NCBI GenBank assembly: GCA_001566295.1 | Contig: KQ964270.1 | Span: forward strand, 186,001-250,000 | DNA length: 64,000 bases | Reading direction: 5' to 3' | Source: Microdochium bolleyi | Taxonomy: Eukaryota > Ascomycota > Sordariomycetes > Xylariales > Microdochiaceae | Shown: one piece after another, positions 21,123 through 31,182 of the stretch | Layout of the letters: each line of letters starts with the position of its first letter | Numbering within the stretch: the stretch's first letter is position 1 | The notes under the pieces: generated by a model | Database searches by the model: none | What the model saw: only the letters and a program-made list of their open reading frames with translations | What the model was told of the DNA's origin: nothing | Position numbers and translations under genes: made by a program

Positions 21123-24100
21123 TCATCGCCACCCGTTGCCCTTAGACTTGTTCAGATCCACAGACTCGAACGCAGTCCTGCACAGCGGGCACGTGTTGTT
21201 GTTCGAGCTAGCGAACCACTTGAACAGGCACGTGCGGTGGAACGGGTTCTTGCACGTCTTGCACTTCTTGTCGGGCACGCCCTTGTCGCTGCCGATGAAG
21301 CTGTAGCAGATGGCACACTCGGTATACCCAGCCATTGCGGAGACAATGTTGCGGCGGAACGCTGTGATACCGTCGATGACACCGCCGTTGGTGAACGCGA
21401 TGATGCCCTGCGTCGCGAGAAGCCAGCAGTTCCACTTCTTCTCGGACGCCGCGGCCCGGTGCACCGTGCTCGCGGTGACGTTATCGAGCGGGAAATTGCC
21501 CGGGAGGCGGATCGTAATGGACGCCTCGGTATCGTCGACGGGATAGCCCACGTATAGGTCCTTGGTATTGCGGCTGACCTTGACAATAAGCTCCTGCTCG
21601 TCGCCGGCTGGTGGCTCCTGGTTGGCAGCCCACTTCTCGACGGTGTCGAGGGTGTCGGCGATGACGAGAGGTGAGAAGTACTTGACGAGCCATGACTCTA
21701 CAGCGATGGTGGTCTGCTTTGAGGTGCAGTCCTTGAACCATGATTTGAACAAACCGGGCAGATACTTCAACGTGCAGAAGAACAAGTGGATTAGTAGCCA
21801 CTGCATGTTCCTCTCCTCGTCCTCCGAGTCGGCGACGGGGAGGTCATAGTTGCGGATGTGCTCTGATGTGAAGCCGGCCTTGTCCAAGTTCAGAGCGTGC
21901 GCTGCCGAGTGTCCCAGGACATCAAAAGTGAAGTCCATTAGAGGCCCGACGTAGTTTGCCTGCTTGAGGTGTTCGGCGTAATCCTCGCGCATCTTATGCG
22001 GCACTGCCTCGAACGTGTCGAAAATGACATGCCACGTCAGTAGATAAGAGCGGATGGCTGTGGGGAACTGCGCAAGCATGTCGTCGCTGTATTTGTCCAG
22101 TGTCGGTGCTTCGAGGAGCAGTGATAGCAACTCATCCGGTAACCGAGCACTCTTCTTCTCCACAAGAATGTCCATTGCCAGGTTCTCCTGGAAGGCTGGT
22201 AGGGCCCGGTGAAGAAGCGTGAACGCTGCGGTCTGGAGGGTCCGCGACTCGGTGGCAAGCAAGCCGTAGAAGTCGGAGATGTCCTTCAGGTGCGCCAGGG
22301 GAATCTTTGCTGAACGACGGCAGATCATCGAATCAACAATTTCGAGGGGCTGAGTGTGCTCGCTCCTGGGAACCTGCAGAAGGGTCGCGAGGGCCGTAGA
22401 GCGACGTTCCTCAGTCGTCTCGAGGACGTCGACGAGATCATCGTTTGGCTCTTGCAGAGTTTCGAGGCTTGACATCAGTCTCAGAGAAGCGTGAACAGCA
22501 GGTAGCCTATCGTTCAGGGGCTCGAGAGAGTTCTTCGACCATGAATGAAGACAAAAGTCAATCGCCCTCTCCCAGTACGAGCCATAAACATCCTTGATGC
22601 AGGGAAGGAGATGTCTCAAGCTGCGGCAGACTTCCGAAGAATATTGCACATTGAGCTCTTCCGGCGTGTCAAGCCAGGATGTGATCTGCTTGACAGCAAA
22701 GACGAGTCTGTTGTTGGCAACAGGGAGCTCGCCTGCCGGGTACACTTCCGCACAGAGGTCAAACAACACCAATGTGATGAGTGACTTCTCCTGTCCGATC
22801 TTAGCACCAGCGATTTCTGATACTAGACGATTGCAGAAGTTGTTGACTGTTTTCGAGCTGGCGAGACTCTGCCCCATGCCAGACAGGATCGCAGCAGCAC
22901 CCAGAGCACTCGACGGTGAAGCCTTGAGCAGATCGGACCCTGCTATCCATTCCTCTGCATCGCTAGGAAGTCCGTGGGCCTCGATCAAAAAGGCAAAGAT
23001 CTCGCTCAGAAGTTTTGCTGAATAGAGGGCTACGGGGTCAAGTGAGCGAGTAGCGTCGATCAATTTGCTGATAAGCTTCGACACCACTTGTGAATTCGAT
23101 GAGCCAGAACCGTCGCGCCAGCCAGCAGCACCTTCGGTGGTACCGATCAAGATCTTGCGCACTGATGAGACCAAGTCACTGGCATCTTCTTGAATGGCGG
23201 TAGATTCGACCGAGGCCCAGATAGACTTCTTGCCAGAGATTGTGGTTTGATCGGCAACCACCTCCGCCGTAGTACCGAGCAGCGTTAGGATTTCAACCTG
23301 CACCTCAGGGCTAAGCTTGCTCAGGTCCGCAGACGATGAGAACAGCTTCGCTGTGTACAATGCCATTCGTCCGGGAATCGAGCAGCCAGTCTGATCGCGT
23401 CGAGCTTGGCCAGCTTGGCTGGAGGTGGCTGAAGTAACAAGCGAATACGCGCCTGCCAGACTGCTCGTGATCGCCAATGACGGGTCGGGGTTCGCTTGTA
23501 GAATCTCCGACAGCTCCTGCTTCCACACGGCAAAATCAGGCAGCAGATTAGCGAGGTCAGCCTCTTCTGTGGACTGGCAAAGCAACAGAGCCTGTTGGAC
23601 TAGCGTGGATACTGCGAGCGAATCCGGGCCGATGGCATTGATATTGCTCTGAACCAGGCTGACCACACGAGTGTTGCTGCTCCTTCCTCCTTGCAGGCGC
23701 TCATGAAGCTCCGTCGCTTCCGTGTGGCCACCCTCCCGCTCAGATAGACTCAGAAGGGCAGTCATCATGGCCATATGGGTCTGCTCGTCCTGCAGGAGCA
23801 GTGCCGAGTTTTTTAAGGCAATGATGTTAAGAGCCTTGACAACGCCGGAGTTGGCCGATCCAGAAGCGTCGGTGATGCGAGAGACGAGTTCTTTGACAAG
23901 CGCCTGTGCGGCATCATCGCTGATGGTGCCGAACGTGATGACTGCTTGCAGCAGAGACCAGCCTCTATCGAGCTCGCCTTTCGCGCTCTTCAAGCTACGG
24001 CTGACAAGCTCCTTTTGCAATTCGTCGACAGATCGTGCGAGTGATACAATTCGGTTGCTGGAAAGCAGAGTGACAAGTCCAGGGACTGCCGCATCCTCGT

Positions 24101-26015
24101 TTTCAACCTTGAGGAGGGCATGAATCGTGGCTGTCCATATATCGCTGATATCTGTCTGCCTTGTCTCCACCTCGCTCAGCAGTCGCAAGGATGAGAACAT
24201 GTAGGGCGCGGATTGAGTTTGCAGTAGCGCACCCAGTTCTTCGGTGAGCGCTTGCTTCAGGACGCCCAGGATCCCGCTCACAGCTGGGGAGGAACTCGTC
24301 AGGACCTGTGGAGCCGATTTGGTTGCGGACTCGAGGGTTGCGGCAGCGCCAAAAGTTTTCCAGTTGCGTGTCTGCAGTACCTTCAGTGAATCAAGGATGA
24401 GTCCCAGCGAAAGCTCGCTGACAAGATCGGGGATAGGCCGTTCTGAGCCTCTTGTTCTCTCGTGCGCTACCAGGAGATTTGCAACCAACGAAAACCATCG
24501 GTCGCCTTCCCCTGAAATCTGTTTCTGCGAGCCAGCATAGTCCTTCGACGCCTCTGGCGAGGAATTGCGGATATGTTGATGGAAGGTCTCGGCCAAGCGT
24601 GCCCATTCCAGTTTCGTGGCGTCGAGGAGCGCCTCAAATGCGGACGTCGTCGTCAGAGTATACGCTTTGATCAATATCAGTGGTAAAGACGCCGAGGCCC
24701 AAATTGATAACTCCGGTGTAGGATATAGGTAAGCCTCAAATATAGGAAAGACCTGCTTCTGTACCATTTCGAGACGCGCAGCGTCCGTTTCCAAGGTGTT
24801 GAGAAACTGTTTGGCCACGCTCATATAGCAAGTCCAGGCCTCGGTGGCGTTTGTCCGAAGATCACTGGAAAGCCCCTTTCGCAAAGAGTCCAAGATCGCA
24901 GAAACGCCTTCAACATCTGTTGGCAACACTCCGGGGGGCAATGTGGCCAAGAGATCCGCCAGATTTGTCCAATATGGGCTTCCTGTTCCCTGCGAACCTT
25001 GTTCCAGGAAACCCTTCAGGCGTGAGACCACAGACTTTTTGCCTTTGTAGTCTGTCGTCCAGACAGTGGGGAGCTTTTGGGTCAATTTGACCAGAGCAGA
25101 CACAAGTTCTGTAGCAGAGCCAGTCTGCGAACTTTTGAAACCCTCCGCTATGAAGTATTTGCTGACGAGCTTGGAGTCGGCTTCGATCTGGTCAAACCGG
25201 TTCTCGATGCAGACGTTTAGCAGGTGCGACGTTTGTCGCCGGACTCCAACGTCGCTGGATGTGACGCCCGCCCAGACACTTTCGTTTTCAAAGAATTGGC
25301 GGTACAAGTCGTCGCACGTTTCTGTTTCCGAAGCACTTAGCCTCTCGAGTAACCCCAGCACAAGAGAGAGGCTATATGATATAACACGGTGGTATTTTGT
25401 CTCGCGCTCGTCCGGACTCTCGCTTCGCTCGTCGCTGAGGGTGCCTGCTGTCTCACTCAACGCGTCGATCGCATACTGCAGGATTTGCGTCTGGCACTTC
25501 TTCCAGAACTGCGTGATCTTGTCCTCGCTCGTAAAGACCGCGGCCAGGCCGTCCGAGGCGGCGCGCGCGACGCCCTTATCCTTGTCGAAGGTGCCCGCGA
25601 GCCAAGTGCCGACGATCTGGGGGACCTGCTTCTGCGCACGCTTGCGGGCGGACATCATAAGCTGGAGCTGTATGTTGTGGGCGACCTCGCGTATCCTCCT
25701 CGAGTTGTCAATGGCGGCGCGCGGGTACACCTGCGCCCAGGCTTCGAGCACGGCGTCCTCGACCCCTCCATCCTTGTCGTGGGGGTGGGCGAGAGCATAT
25801 GCCAGCAAGTCCTCCACGCCTCGTTGTCTTGTAGCTGTGTCGCGCTTCTGAATGTTCTTGAAGGCGATTATGACATTCGGATCGGATATCGAGGCGTAGT
25901 CGGAGAACTCAGAAAGGTAGGAGAGGTTGCTCGCGCTCGAGGTGGAGAAGCCGCCGAAACCAGCACCGGCTCGCCCAGTGTGCTTCTGGTGCGCTCTTTC
26001 TTTCGCAGGCTTCAT
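21123..26015 (-). CDS. LTN1: Listerin, RING E3 ubiquitin ligase of ribosome quality control
   Basis: Single exon encoding 1630 residues, close to the family's usual length. The start at 26015 (MKPAKERAHQ) is preferred over an in-frame upstream ATG because the family's conserved N-terminal block follows at once (GFGGFSTSSASNLSYLSEF, then SDPNVIIAFKNIQKRD). The middle is a long helical HEAT/ARM-like solenoid. The C-terminus carries a C4HC3 RING-CH-type finger: CAIC, KCKTC, FHRTC and CPLC, with the FKWFASSNNNTCPLCR signature. Known function: listerin binds the 60S subunit with a stalled nascent chain and ubiquitinates it for degradation. A YAG acceptor-like site (ATACAG) lies just upstream of the ATG, so an intron in the 5' leader is possible. 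Confidence 0.93.
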   Translation of the reverse strand: MKPAKERAHQKHTGRAGAGFGGFSTSSASNLSYLSEFSDYASISDPNVIIAFKNIQKRDTATRQRGVEDLLAYALAHPHDKDGGVEDAVLEAWAQVYPRAAIDNSRRIREVAHNIQLQLMMSARKRAQKQVPQIVGTWLAGTFDKDKGVARAASDGLAAVFTSEDKITQFWKKCQTQILQYAIDALSETAGTLSDERSESPDERETKYHRVISYSLSLVLGLLERLSASETETCDDLYRQFFENESVWAGVTSSDVGVRRQTSHLLNVCIENRFDQIEADSKLVSKYFIAEGFKSSQTGSATELVSALVKLTQKLPTVWTTDYKGKKSVVSRLKGFLEQGSQGTGSPYWTNLADLLATLPPGVLPTDVEGVSAILDSLRKGLSSDLRTNATEAWTCYMSVAKQFLNTLETDAARLEMVQKQVFPIFEAYLYPTPELSIWASASLPLILIKAYTLTTTSAFEALLDATKLEWARLAETFHQHIRNSSPEASKDYAGSQKQISGEGDRWFSLVANLLVAHERTRGSERPIPDLVSELSLGLILDSLKVLQTRNWKTFGAAATLESATKSAPQVLTSSSPAVSGILGVLKQALTEELGALLQTQSAPYMFSSLRLLSEVETRQTDISDIWTATIHALLKVENEDAAVPGLVTLLSSNRIVSLARSVDELQKELVSRSLKSAKGELDRGWSLLQAVITFGTISDDAAQALVKELVSRITDASGSANSGVVKALNIIALKNSALLLQDEQTHMAMMTALLSLSEREGGHTEATELHERLQGGRSSNTRVVSLVQSNINAIGPDSLAVSTLVQQALLLCQSTEEADLANLLPDFAVWKQELSEILQANPDPSLAITSSLAGAYSLVTSATSSQAGQARRDQTGCSIPGRMALYTAKLFSSSADLSKLSPEVQVEILTLLGTTAEVVADQTTISGKKSIWASVESTAIQEDASDLVSSVRKILIGTTEGAAGWRDGSGSSNSQVVSKLISKLIDATRSLDPVALYSAKLLSEIFAFLIEAHGLPSDAEEWIAGSDLLKASPSSALGAAAILSGMGQSLASSKTVNNFCNRLVSEIAGAKIGQEKSLITLVLFDLCAEVYPAGELPVANNRLVFAVKQITSWLDTPEELNVQYSSEVCRSLRHLLPCIKDVYGSYWERAIDFCLHSWSKNSLEPLNDRLPAVHASLRLMSSLETLQEPNDDLVDVLETTEERRSTALATLLQVPRSEHTQPLEIVDSMICRRSAKIPLAHLKDISDFYGLLATESRTLQTAAFTLLHRALPAFQENLAMDILVEKKSARLPDELLSLLLEAPTLDKYSDDMLAQFPTAIRSYLLTWHVIFDTFEAVPHKMREDYAEHLKQANYVGPLMDFTFDVLGHSAAHALNLDKAGFTSEHIRNYDLPVADSEDEERNMQWLLIHLFFCTLKYLPGLFKSWFKDCTSKQTTIAVESWLVKYFSPLVIADTLDTVEKWAANQEPPAGDEQELIVKVSRNTKDLYVGYPVDDTEASITIRLPGNFPLDNVTASTVHRAAASEKKWNCWLLATQGIIAFTNGGVIDGITAFRRNIVSAMAGYTECAICYSFIGSDKGVPDKKCKTCKNPFHRTCLFKWFASSNNNTCPLCRTAFESVDLNKSKGNGWR

Positions 26016-26404
26016 CTTTTCGTCTGTATACGTGTGCCGTCTGAGGAGAAATTGTTGTTGAGTTGCACCCCAGATGTGCGTAGGGTGTGTCGAGCTATGG
26101 GGACGCACTGCGACAGCGGCGGGTGCAGTCCGAGGCTGTCGGCAATGTCGGAATGGATGGCAGAGTCCCAATCTGGACTTGTATGGCGGCGCGACTGCCC
26201 GTTGTGTCGGAAGTAAGAGAAAGGACGTGGTCTTCTGGATAGTCTATATGCTATCTCTAACCGCTCGCTCCGAATAATTTTAGCCGTTGAGTCAGTCCGG
26301 CTCGGCGAGACGGATTTTGATGTCATCGGCGAGAGCTGCGCCCCGCCGTGGGGTCGAGCTTGGCTGCGCACCTTACATAAGCGCCCAGCGCGCAGCTCAC
26401 AGCT

Positions 26405-26416
26405 TACCTTAAGGTA
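26405..26416. repeat. 12-bp perfect palindrome TACCTTAAGGTA
   Basis: Perfect inverted repeat about 390 bases upstream of the LTN1 start. It resembles the TACCT/AGGTA words repeated in several other intergenic islands of this window and could be a dimeric factor site. Confidence 0.5.
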
Positions 26417-26445
26417 TGGTCGTGGTTGGGCGGACACCTGACCTA

Positions 26446-26481
26446 CTTAAAGTACTTAAAGTGCTTAAAGTACCTAATGTA
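26446..26481. repeat. 9-bp tandem repeat CTTAAAGTA x4
   Basis: Four consecutive 9-base units: CTTAAAGTA, CTTAAAGTG, CTTAAAGTA and the degenerate CCTAATGTA. It lies upstream of LTN1, 30 bases from the TACCTTAAGGTA palindrome. Confidence 0.75.
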
Positions 26482-26835
26482 CGCTGTTGAATATTTCTGA
26501 GAAATGAGCTTTGAGCTGTAGGATTCATATGTGCTGCCGGTAACGAGCAAACGCTGTGTCACTTCTAGCCTGGCTTTGGCTGTTGTAGACCGTATCTGCT
26601 GACCTTGTTGCACATCGACAGGACAGCTAATCAGCGCACCACTTGCCATGCCACTGGCAGCTGGCAGGGCTTATAGAGTAATGTAGATGAGCGAATCTGG
26701 CAGTCAAACGTCAATGGTGAGACTCTTGAAACGTGCAGGTGCAGGTGCATTTTCAATGACCCGAGTACATTTGACAGGGCTGGTTACCATTCATTACCAT
26801 TGGCATGGCACTGTCCTTGATAAATGAAGGCATCA

Positions 26836-26854
26836 AGAGAGAGAGAGAGAGAGA
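26836..26854. repeat. AG dinucleotide microsatellite
   Basis: Nine AG units plus a final A in intergenic DNA. Likely polymorphic; no function is implied. Confidence 0.85.
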
Positions 26855-28102
26855 ACAAGAAACAATGTGGATCAGTGAATGCTTGAAGGATCAGTAAAAT
26901 AAGCTCGACCGGTCAGCGTGCGTGGAAATCAAGACCTCTCAGCGGCCTGAATGTGCACTGCGACTCTGGGCGTGTATCCTTGCCAAGATTTGCTTGTACC
27001 CGCTTGAGGGAAACCAAGTCTCGCATTCAATCGCGCGAACTTCTACTGCGCAGAGTCTCGGTTGCGGTTTGGTGCACTGGTAGTAAGGCACGGTCTCCAG
27101 GGTCGAGAGGTAGAGAGTATGGAACAGAATGAGACTGGTGAAAATGAATGGAGGCGGCCAATCCAGCAAGGGCCTAATTACTGCCATCGTTGTGATGTAC
27201 GTCCGAACGCCCCTCGTCCGCCCTTTGCAGAAATGTCAGAACCCAGTACGGGACCCTCAGCGCGCAAACACTGGAGATCAGCACGCGGGAACAAGAGTCA
27301 AGACCAGAGAAGCTTTTTGGCCAAGCACTGCTTGCCAATGATCCTGCTGGGCGCGTGTCGCATGAGCATAGGCTGAACCACGGCCTGCGTCACGTCGCGT
27401 GGAACCGTCTCCGTCACCCCGTGGCTGGCAGGGTGTTGTTTCACGTCGAGCAGTGCTCCCCCACGGCCTGGATGGCCGAGACTGCTTCCTGCAGAGGCGT
27501 CGCGATGCTCGCCATCAAGGACGTCACAGGCTGCACCCACCCTGGAATGCGTACCCTAGGGTAAACAAGCTTAAACGAAGCCCCCTGGCCGGGACCCTGG
27601 CCGTGCCCCTGCGCAGTGACGTAGCGGGGCGCCGGCCCCCGGCCTCGAGAGGCCGCCGCGCCGCCCGCCCAAACCACGATGAGCTTAATCCGTGCTAGCT
27701 AGTGCTTGTTTCCAGGTCTCTAATTGCCAAGCTGACGTTGTTGGCTGGGTTCCTGCCAATCACCAGCCTGCACCATGGATGTGTGTCGACCGGAAATCAA
27801 GCATTTGGTCGGTGTGCTGCAGAGAGTGCTGGCCAGCCCAGGCAAGCAGCCCTGGCCAGGGTGGCATGGCCCTGCGCAGTGCATTGTCTAGGCCATCATC
27901 AGGCACAAAGCACCTCCACGCCGCACCAGCACTGAGCCTGAGACGTCCCTCCCTCCTCCCATTTTCTACAATAGGGGACAGTTGCACCATAACATCTGCT
28001 CGCTGGTCCTAAGCCCAGAGCCAGCTATATCACTAACCGTGTCGTCCCGTCATCACCTGCTCGTATCGCAAACACCAGGCCCTCACGGCATCACCGCTCG
28101 TC

Positions 28103-29706
28103 ATGGCCCGAGTCCACGCGCGAGAGAGTCCGCTTCCAAGAGCCCGTGAGCGGCATCGAGGTAGCTCGCAGGATGCTACACTTCCGCACACGCGGCAGGA
28201 TGTCGCCAACGCAAGGCATACCCATACCCGCCAGCATCGCAGGCAAAAGGGCCCCGTCAAGGTCAAGCCTGCCGGCGAGAGTGGCCGCTCTGGCATCCAC
28301 CCTTTCAAGTTTTTCAAGATCGTCTGGAAGTCCACCAGCTACCTCTCCCGAGCTGTCAACATCCTCTGGCCGTTTGTCCCTGCCGCCATCGCCGTCCGAT
28401 ACACCCTGCCTGATCAGCATGTCCTCATTTTCAGCCTGAGCTATCTGGCCATGATCCCCGTCGCCAACCTTCTCGGGTTTGCCGGGCAGGAGCTTTCTCG
28501 CAAGATGCCTCACATGGCCGGTGTCCTCGTCGAAACTACGTACGTTAATTTCAACAACCCACCTCCATGTCAGCCTCACAGAAACTCGCAGCCACTGACC
28601 ATGCTGTGACTTTGCAGAATCGCGTCCATTGTCGAAATCATCCTCTTTATTGTTCTGCTCCTAAAGGGCCAGTACTACGTGATCAAAGCAGCAATCCTAG
28701 GTTCGATCTTGGCCACCATGCTCTTATGTCTTGGCCTCTGCTTCTTTGCGGCTGGTATGCGACACGATGAGCCTACCTTTGATGGGGCAATCAGCGAAGT
28801 CGGCAGCGGACTGCTTCTTATTGCGTACGTGCACCCGCGGGCGATACAGGTATGGTCGAGTATGCGCTGACCTTCTTTACTTAGTGGCCTGGGACTTGCC
28901 GTTCCCACCATCTTCTATACATCACTCAAGTCAGTCGCTGGCGATACCATTGATGTCACCCTTGCGGAGGTCGCCTCCAAAACGACAAACATCTCTCGCA
29001 TAGTTGCGATCCTTCTTGTGGTTGCCTATGGCGCATTTGTCTGGTTCCAGGTTGGTTCTTTCCCGAGGACCAATCAATGTGTCTCGTCACTGACAACATG
29101 TGCTAGATGCGTACCCACCATGGCCTGTACGATGCCGTGTTCGAGCATGATGAAAAACGGGACCGTGATGGGCATAAGGATCTCGCCAAGGAGAAGCTCA
29201 CTCTCACAGAGTGCATCATTGCCCTGGCCATCTCCGTGGCGCTGGTTTCTATCATTGCTATTACTCTCGTCCACGAGATCCCCGCCATCGTCCTCAAAGG
29301 TGGCGTCTCTGACCCGTTCATGGGCTTGATCTTGGTACCCCTTGTAGAGAAGGCAGCCGAACATCTCACAGCCATCGACGAGGCTTGGGACGACCAGATC
29401 AACTTTGCGCTGGCACACTGCATCGGCTCAACGATCCAGACGGCTATGCTCAACGCGCCCCTGGTCGTTATTGCAGGATGGGGACTTGGTCTGCCAATGG
29501 ACTTTAACTTTGAGATTTTCGACATTGTCCTCATCATCCTGGCCATCATCACCGTCGGAAACTTCCTCAGAGATGAGAAGAGCAATTATCTTGAAGGGCT
29601 GCTGTGTATTATTGTATACGTCGCAATTGCGGTGGCGGCGTTCTTCTATCCAACACCAATCGTCGCGTACGAACACGCACTACACGAGTTCGGCGGCGGC
29701 CACTGA
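28103..29706 (+). CDS. CAX-type calcium/proton exchanger, divergent fungal form
   Basis: Four exons, 28103-28539, 28618-28824, 28885-29050 and 29107-29706, give 469 residues in consistent phase. After a basic N-terminal region of about 80 residues come roughly 11 hydrophobic segments. CAX-specific landmarks are present: ILGSILATMLLCLGLCFFAAG followed by MRHDEPTFD, an acidic loop near DAVFEHDEKRD, and the second repeat AAEHLTAIDEAWDDQINFAL with IGSTIQTAMLNAPLVVI. Expected role: vacuolar or endomembrane Ca2+ (or other cation)/H+ antiport. Oddity: canonical exchangers have GNxxE in both repeats, but here the sites read TTIASIVE and VEKAAEH, so both Asn residues are missing. Similar proteins exist in filamentous fungi as I recall, which would make this a subfamily and not decay, but transport of Ca2+ is not assured. 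Confidence 0.83.
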
Positions 29707-30440
29707 TGCATCAGCAGGTAGAGAGCTGTAGCATATGAGAAGCTGAGCTCGATCTGCGGAGGCACCGCGAGAAGGCTTGTGGGGTGCAACAGCCGCGCAT
29801 CTGGGCTAAGCATCTCGTCGTCAGGTAAGACGACGGGAAGAATTGATACACGAAGAGGCACGCTTTGCGCCGAGGGAGGGGGGATTGTGACCATCATTGT
29901 TTAAGCGACTTACGAGTAATGAAATATACTACATGTCGACGACTTTGTATCTTTGGATAGCCGTGTTCCCTGACATGCCAAGCCATATCATTCTTCTTAA
30001 GACGACTGCCCTACCCGATTCGTCGACTCCGATCCATACACCATGGGAGTACAGCGCTACAGGGTCTCAGGGATTCGCGAAACACCCAACCGGAACTCTC
30101 GAACTAGCGTACTTGATTCCAAGGTAAACTACGTGCTGTTGGTCTCCGGACTTCACGGCAGCGGAAAAAGCATCGAGAATGGCAACCAGTCGTCCCATAG
30201 GTCTCAGCAACAGTGTATTACGTGTCTATCATCTTGTTACAGTCAGGTACTCAGCACACGATGGATGCCTTTTGTTGATTTCGGCTACCTTGCAGAAAAC
30301 CTAAATGACTTTGGTCGACGTATATAACGGAAGGACCATACAACCGATCACTTACACCAACGCTTTGTGCGCGTCAACATGGTGGGTCCATAAGACTGGT
30401 GGATTGTGATCAAATGAGAACTGGGTGACTACTGAATGAC
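29707..30440. other. 3' flank of exchanger
   Basis: No coding region is supported up to the frame-broken locus that begins at 30441. Confidence 0.45.
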
Positions 30441-30665
30441 TCACTCACCGAGGTTGCTCAACAAGAAGCCCGCCAGATCTCTGCGGTTCTTCTCCGAGAC
30501 CTGACCAGCATTCACATCCACCTGTTAGTCCAGAGTAAAAGTCTCCGCCCCATATTGAGCGAGTTGTGAGTTGCACTAACCAATAGGAAAAGTCGCCGAG
30601 AGTTGTCTCCACAGCCTTGACTGGACCCCTGACAACTGAACTTCAGTAGGCTGTTGTGCAGACAT
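30441..30665 (-). pseudogene. Small gene with frame break (putative)
   Basis: Read leftward. An ATG at 30665 opens MSAQQPTEVQLSG. The sequence then reads protein-like only in a shifted frame (GPVKAVETTLGDFSYW) up to a donor GTTAGT at 30580-30575. After an acceptor CTAACAG, a segment 30521-30441 reads VDVNAGQVSEKNRRDLAGF and ends LLSNLGE then stop, in yet another phase. The three blocks have strongly coding character, but no single splicing pattern with canonical sites keeps one frame through all of them. A missing base in the GGGG run near 30625 would fix the first junction. Either this is a decayed gene of about 60 residues, or a sequencing error or unusual splice is present. The family is not recognised. 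Confidence 0.35.
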
Positions 30666-31182
30666 GCTGTGAAAAAGCCGCCGAGATTCGATGATTCGTG
30701 TTTTGCGATTGCAATCTTTGTTCGCGAGATGGGCCCGAGGTAAAGAGCTAATTATTTCGGGGGCGTTGTAGGGGTGAACTTGGATTCATAAGAATAGGAT
30801 GATCGTGTGTTAGTGTAAGTCTCGACGTTCGGCGCTTATTGACAGCATCGCACGAGGACAGGCATCCACTCGCACCAGAGACTACATGGAAAGTGACCGA
30901 GCTCGCTCTGCAAACATAAAGTATATAAAGATGCGACTCTTCTCAGCAGGTTTTGCAATTACCTTGATGCTAATGATTACCTCAACCCTCGCACTTACAC
31001 AAAACAACTTCTCACCATCGTCTTGTTCTAACACACAGACACCATCCTTTTCCAGACTTATGAGCATTGCCAGTCACCTTGCTCAGCCAGATCACAAGAC
31101 GGCATACAAGACCAAGCATCTCAACAGCAGCACGAGCGGCACCAACATTACCACCAACGACAACAACATTCCAATCTCAACC
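30666..31182. other. Promoter and leader of thioredoxin-reductase-like gene
   Basis: It contains a TATA box at 30922 and the expected leader. An in-frame upstream ATG (30931) with a signal-peptide-like stretch lies only two bases downstream of the TATA element and therefore is probably not transcribed in full. Confidence 0.5.
30922..30929 (+). promoter_or_regulatory. TATA box
   Basis: TATATAAA in the context AAAGTATATAAAG, about 250 bases upstream of the chosen start codon at 31183. Its position fits a transcription start near 30955. Confidence 0.6.

Larger units (their letters stand above)
26016..28102. other. Divergent intergenic region
   Basis: About 2.1 kb between divergently transcribed LTN1 and the cation exchanger. 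It holds the TACCTTAAGGTA palindrome, a 9-bp tandem repeat and a GA microsatellite (listed separately). An 82-codon open frame on the minus strand (26939-27187) is not convincing. Confidence 0.5.

Noticed and set aside
26939..27187. 82-codon minus-strand frame with a hydrophobic N-terminal stretch
   Set aside because: The signal or membrane segment is weak and followed by no conserved feature; it is isolated between repeats with no splice or promoter support.
30886..31182. In-frame extension of the GliT-like enzyme that starts with a signal-peptide-like segment (MRLFSAGFAITLMLMITS)
   Set aside because: A TATA box ends two bases before that ATG, so transcription should begin downstream. The ATG at 31183 has near-ideal context and gives the family's normal N-terminus.
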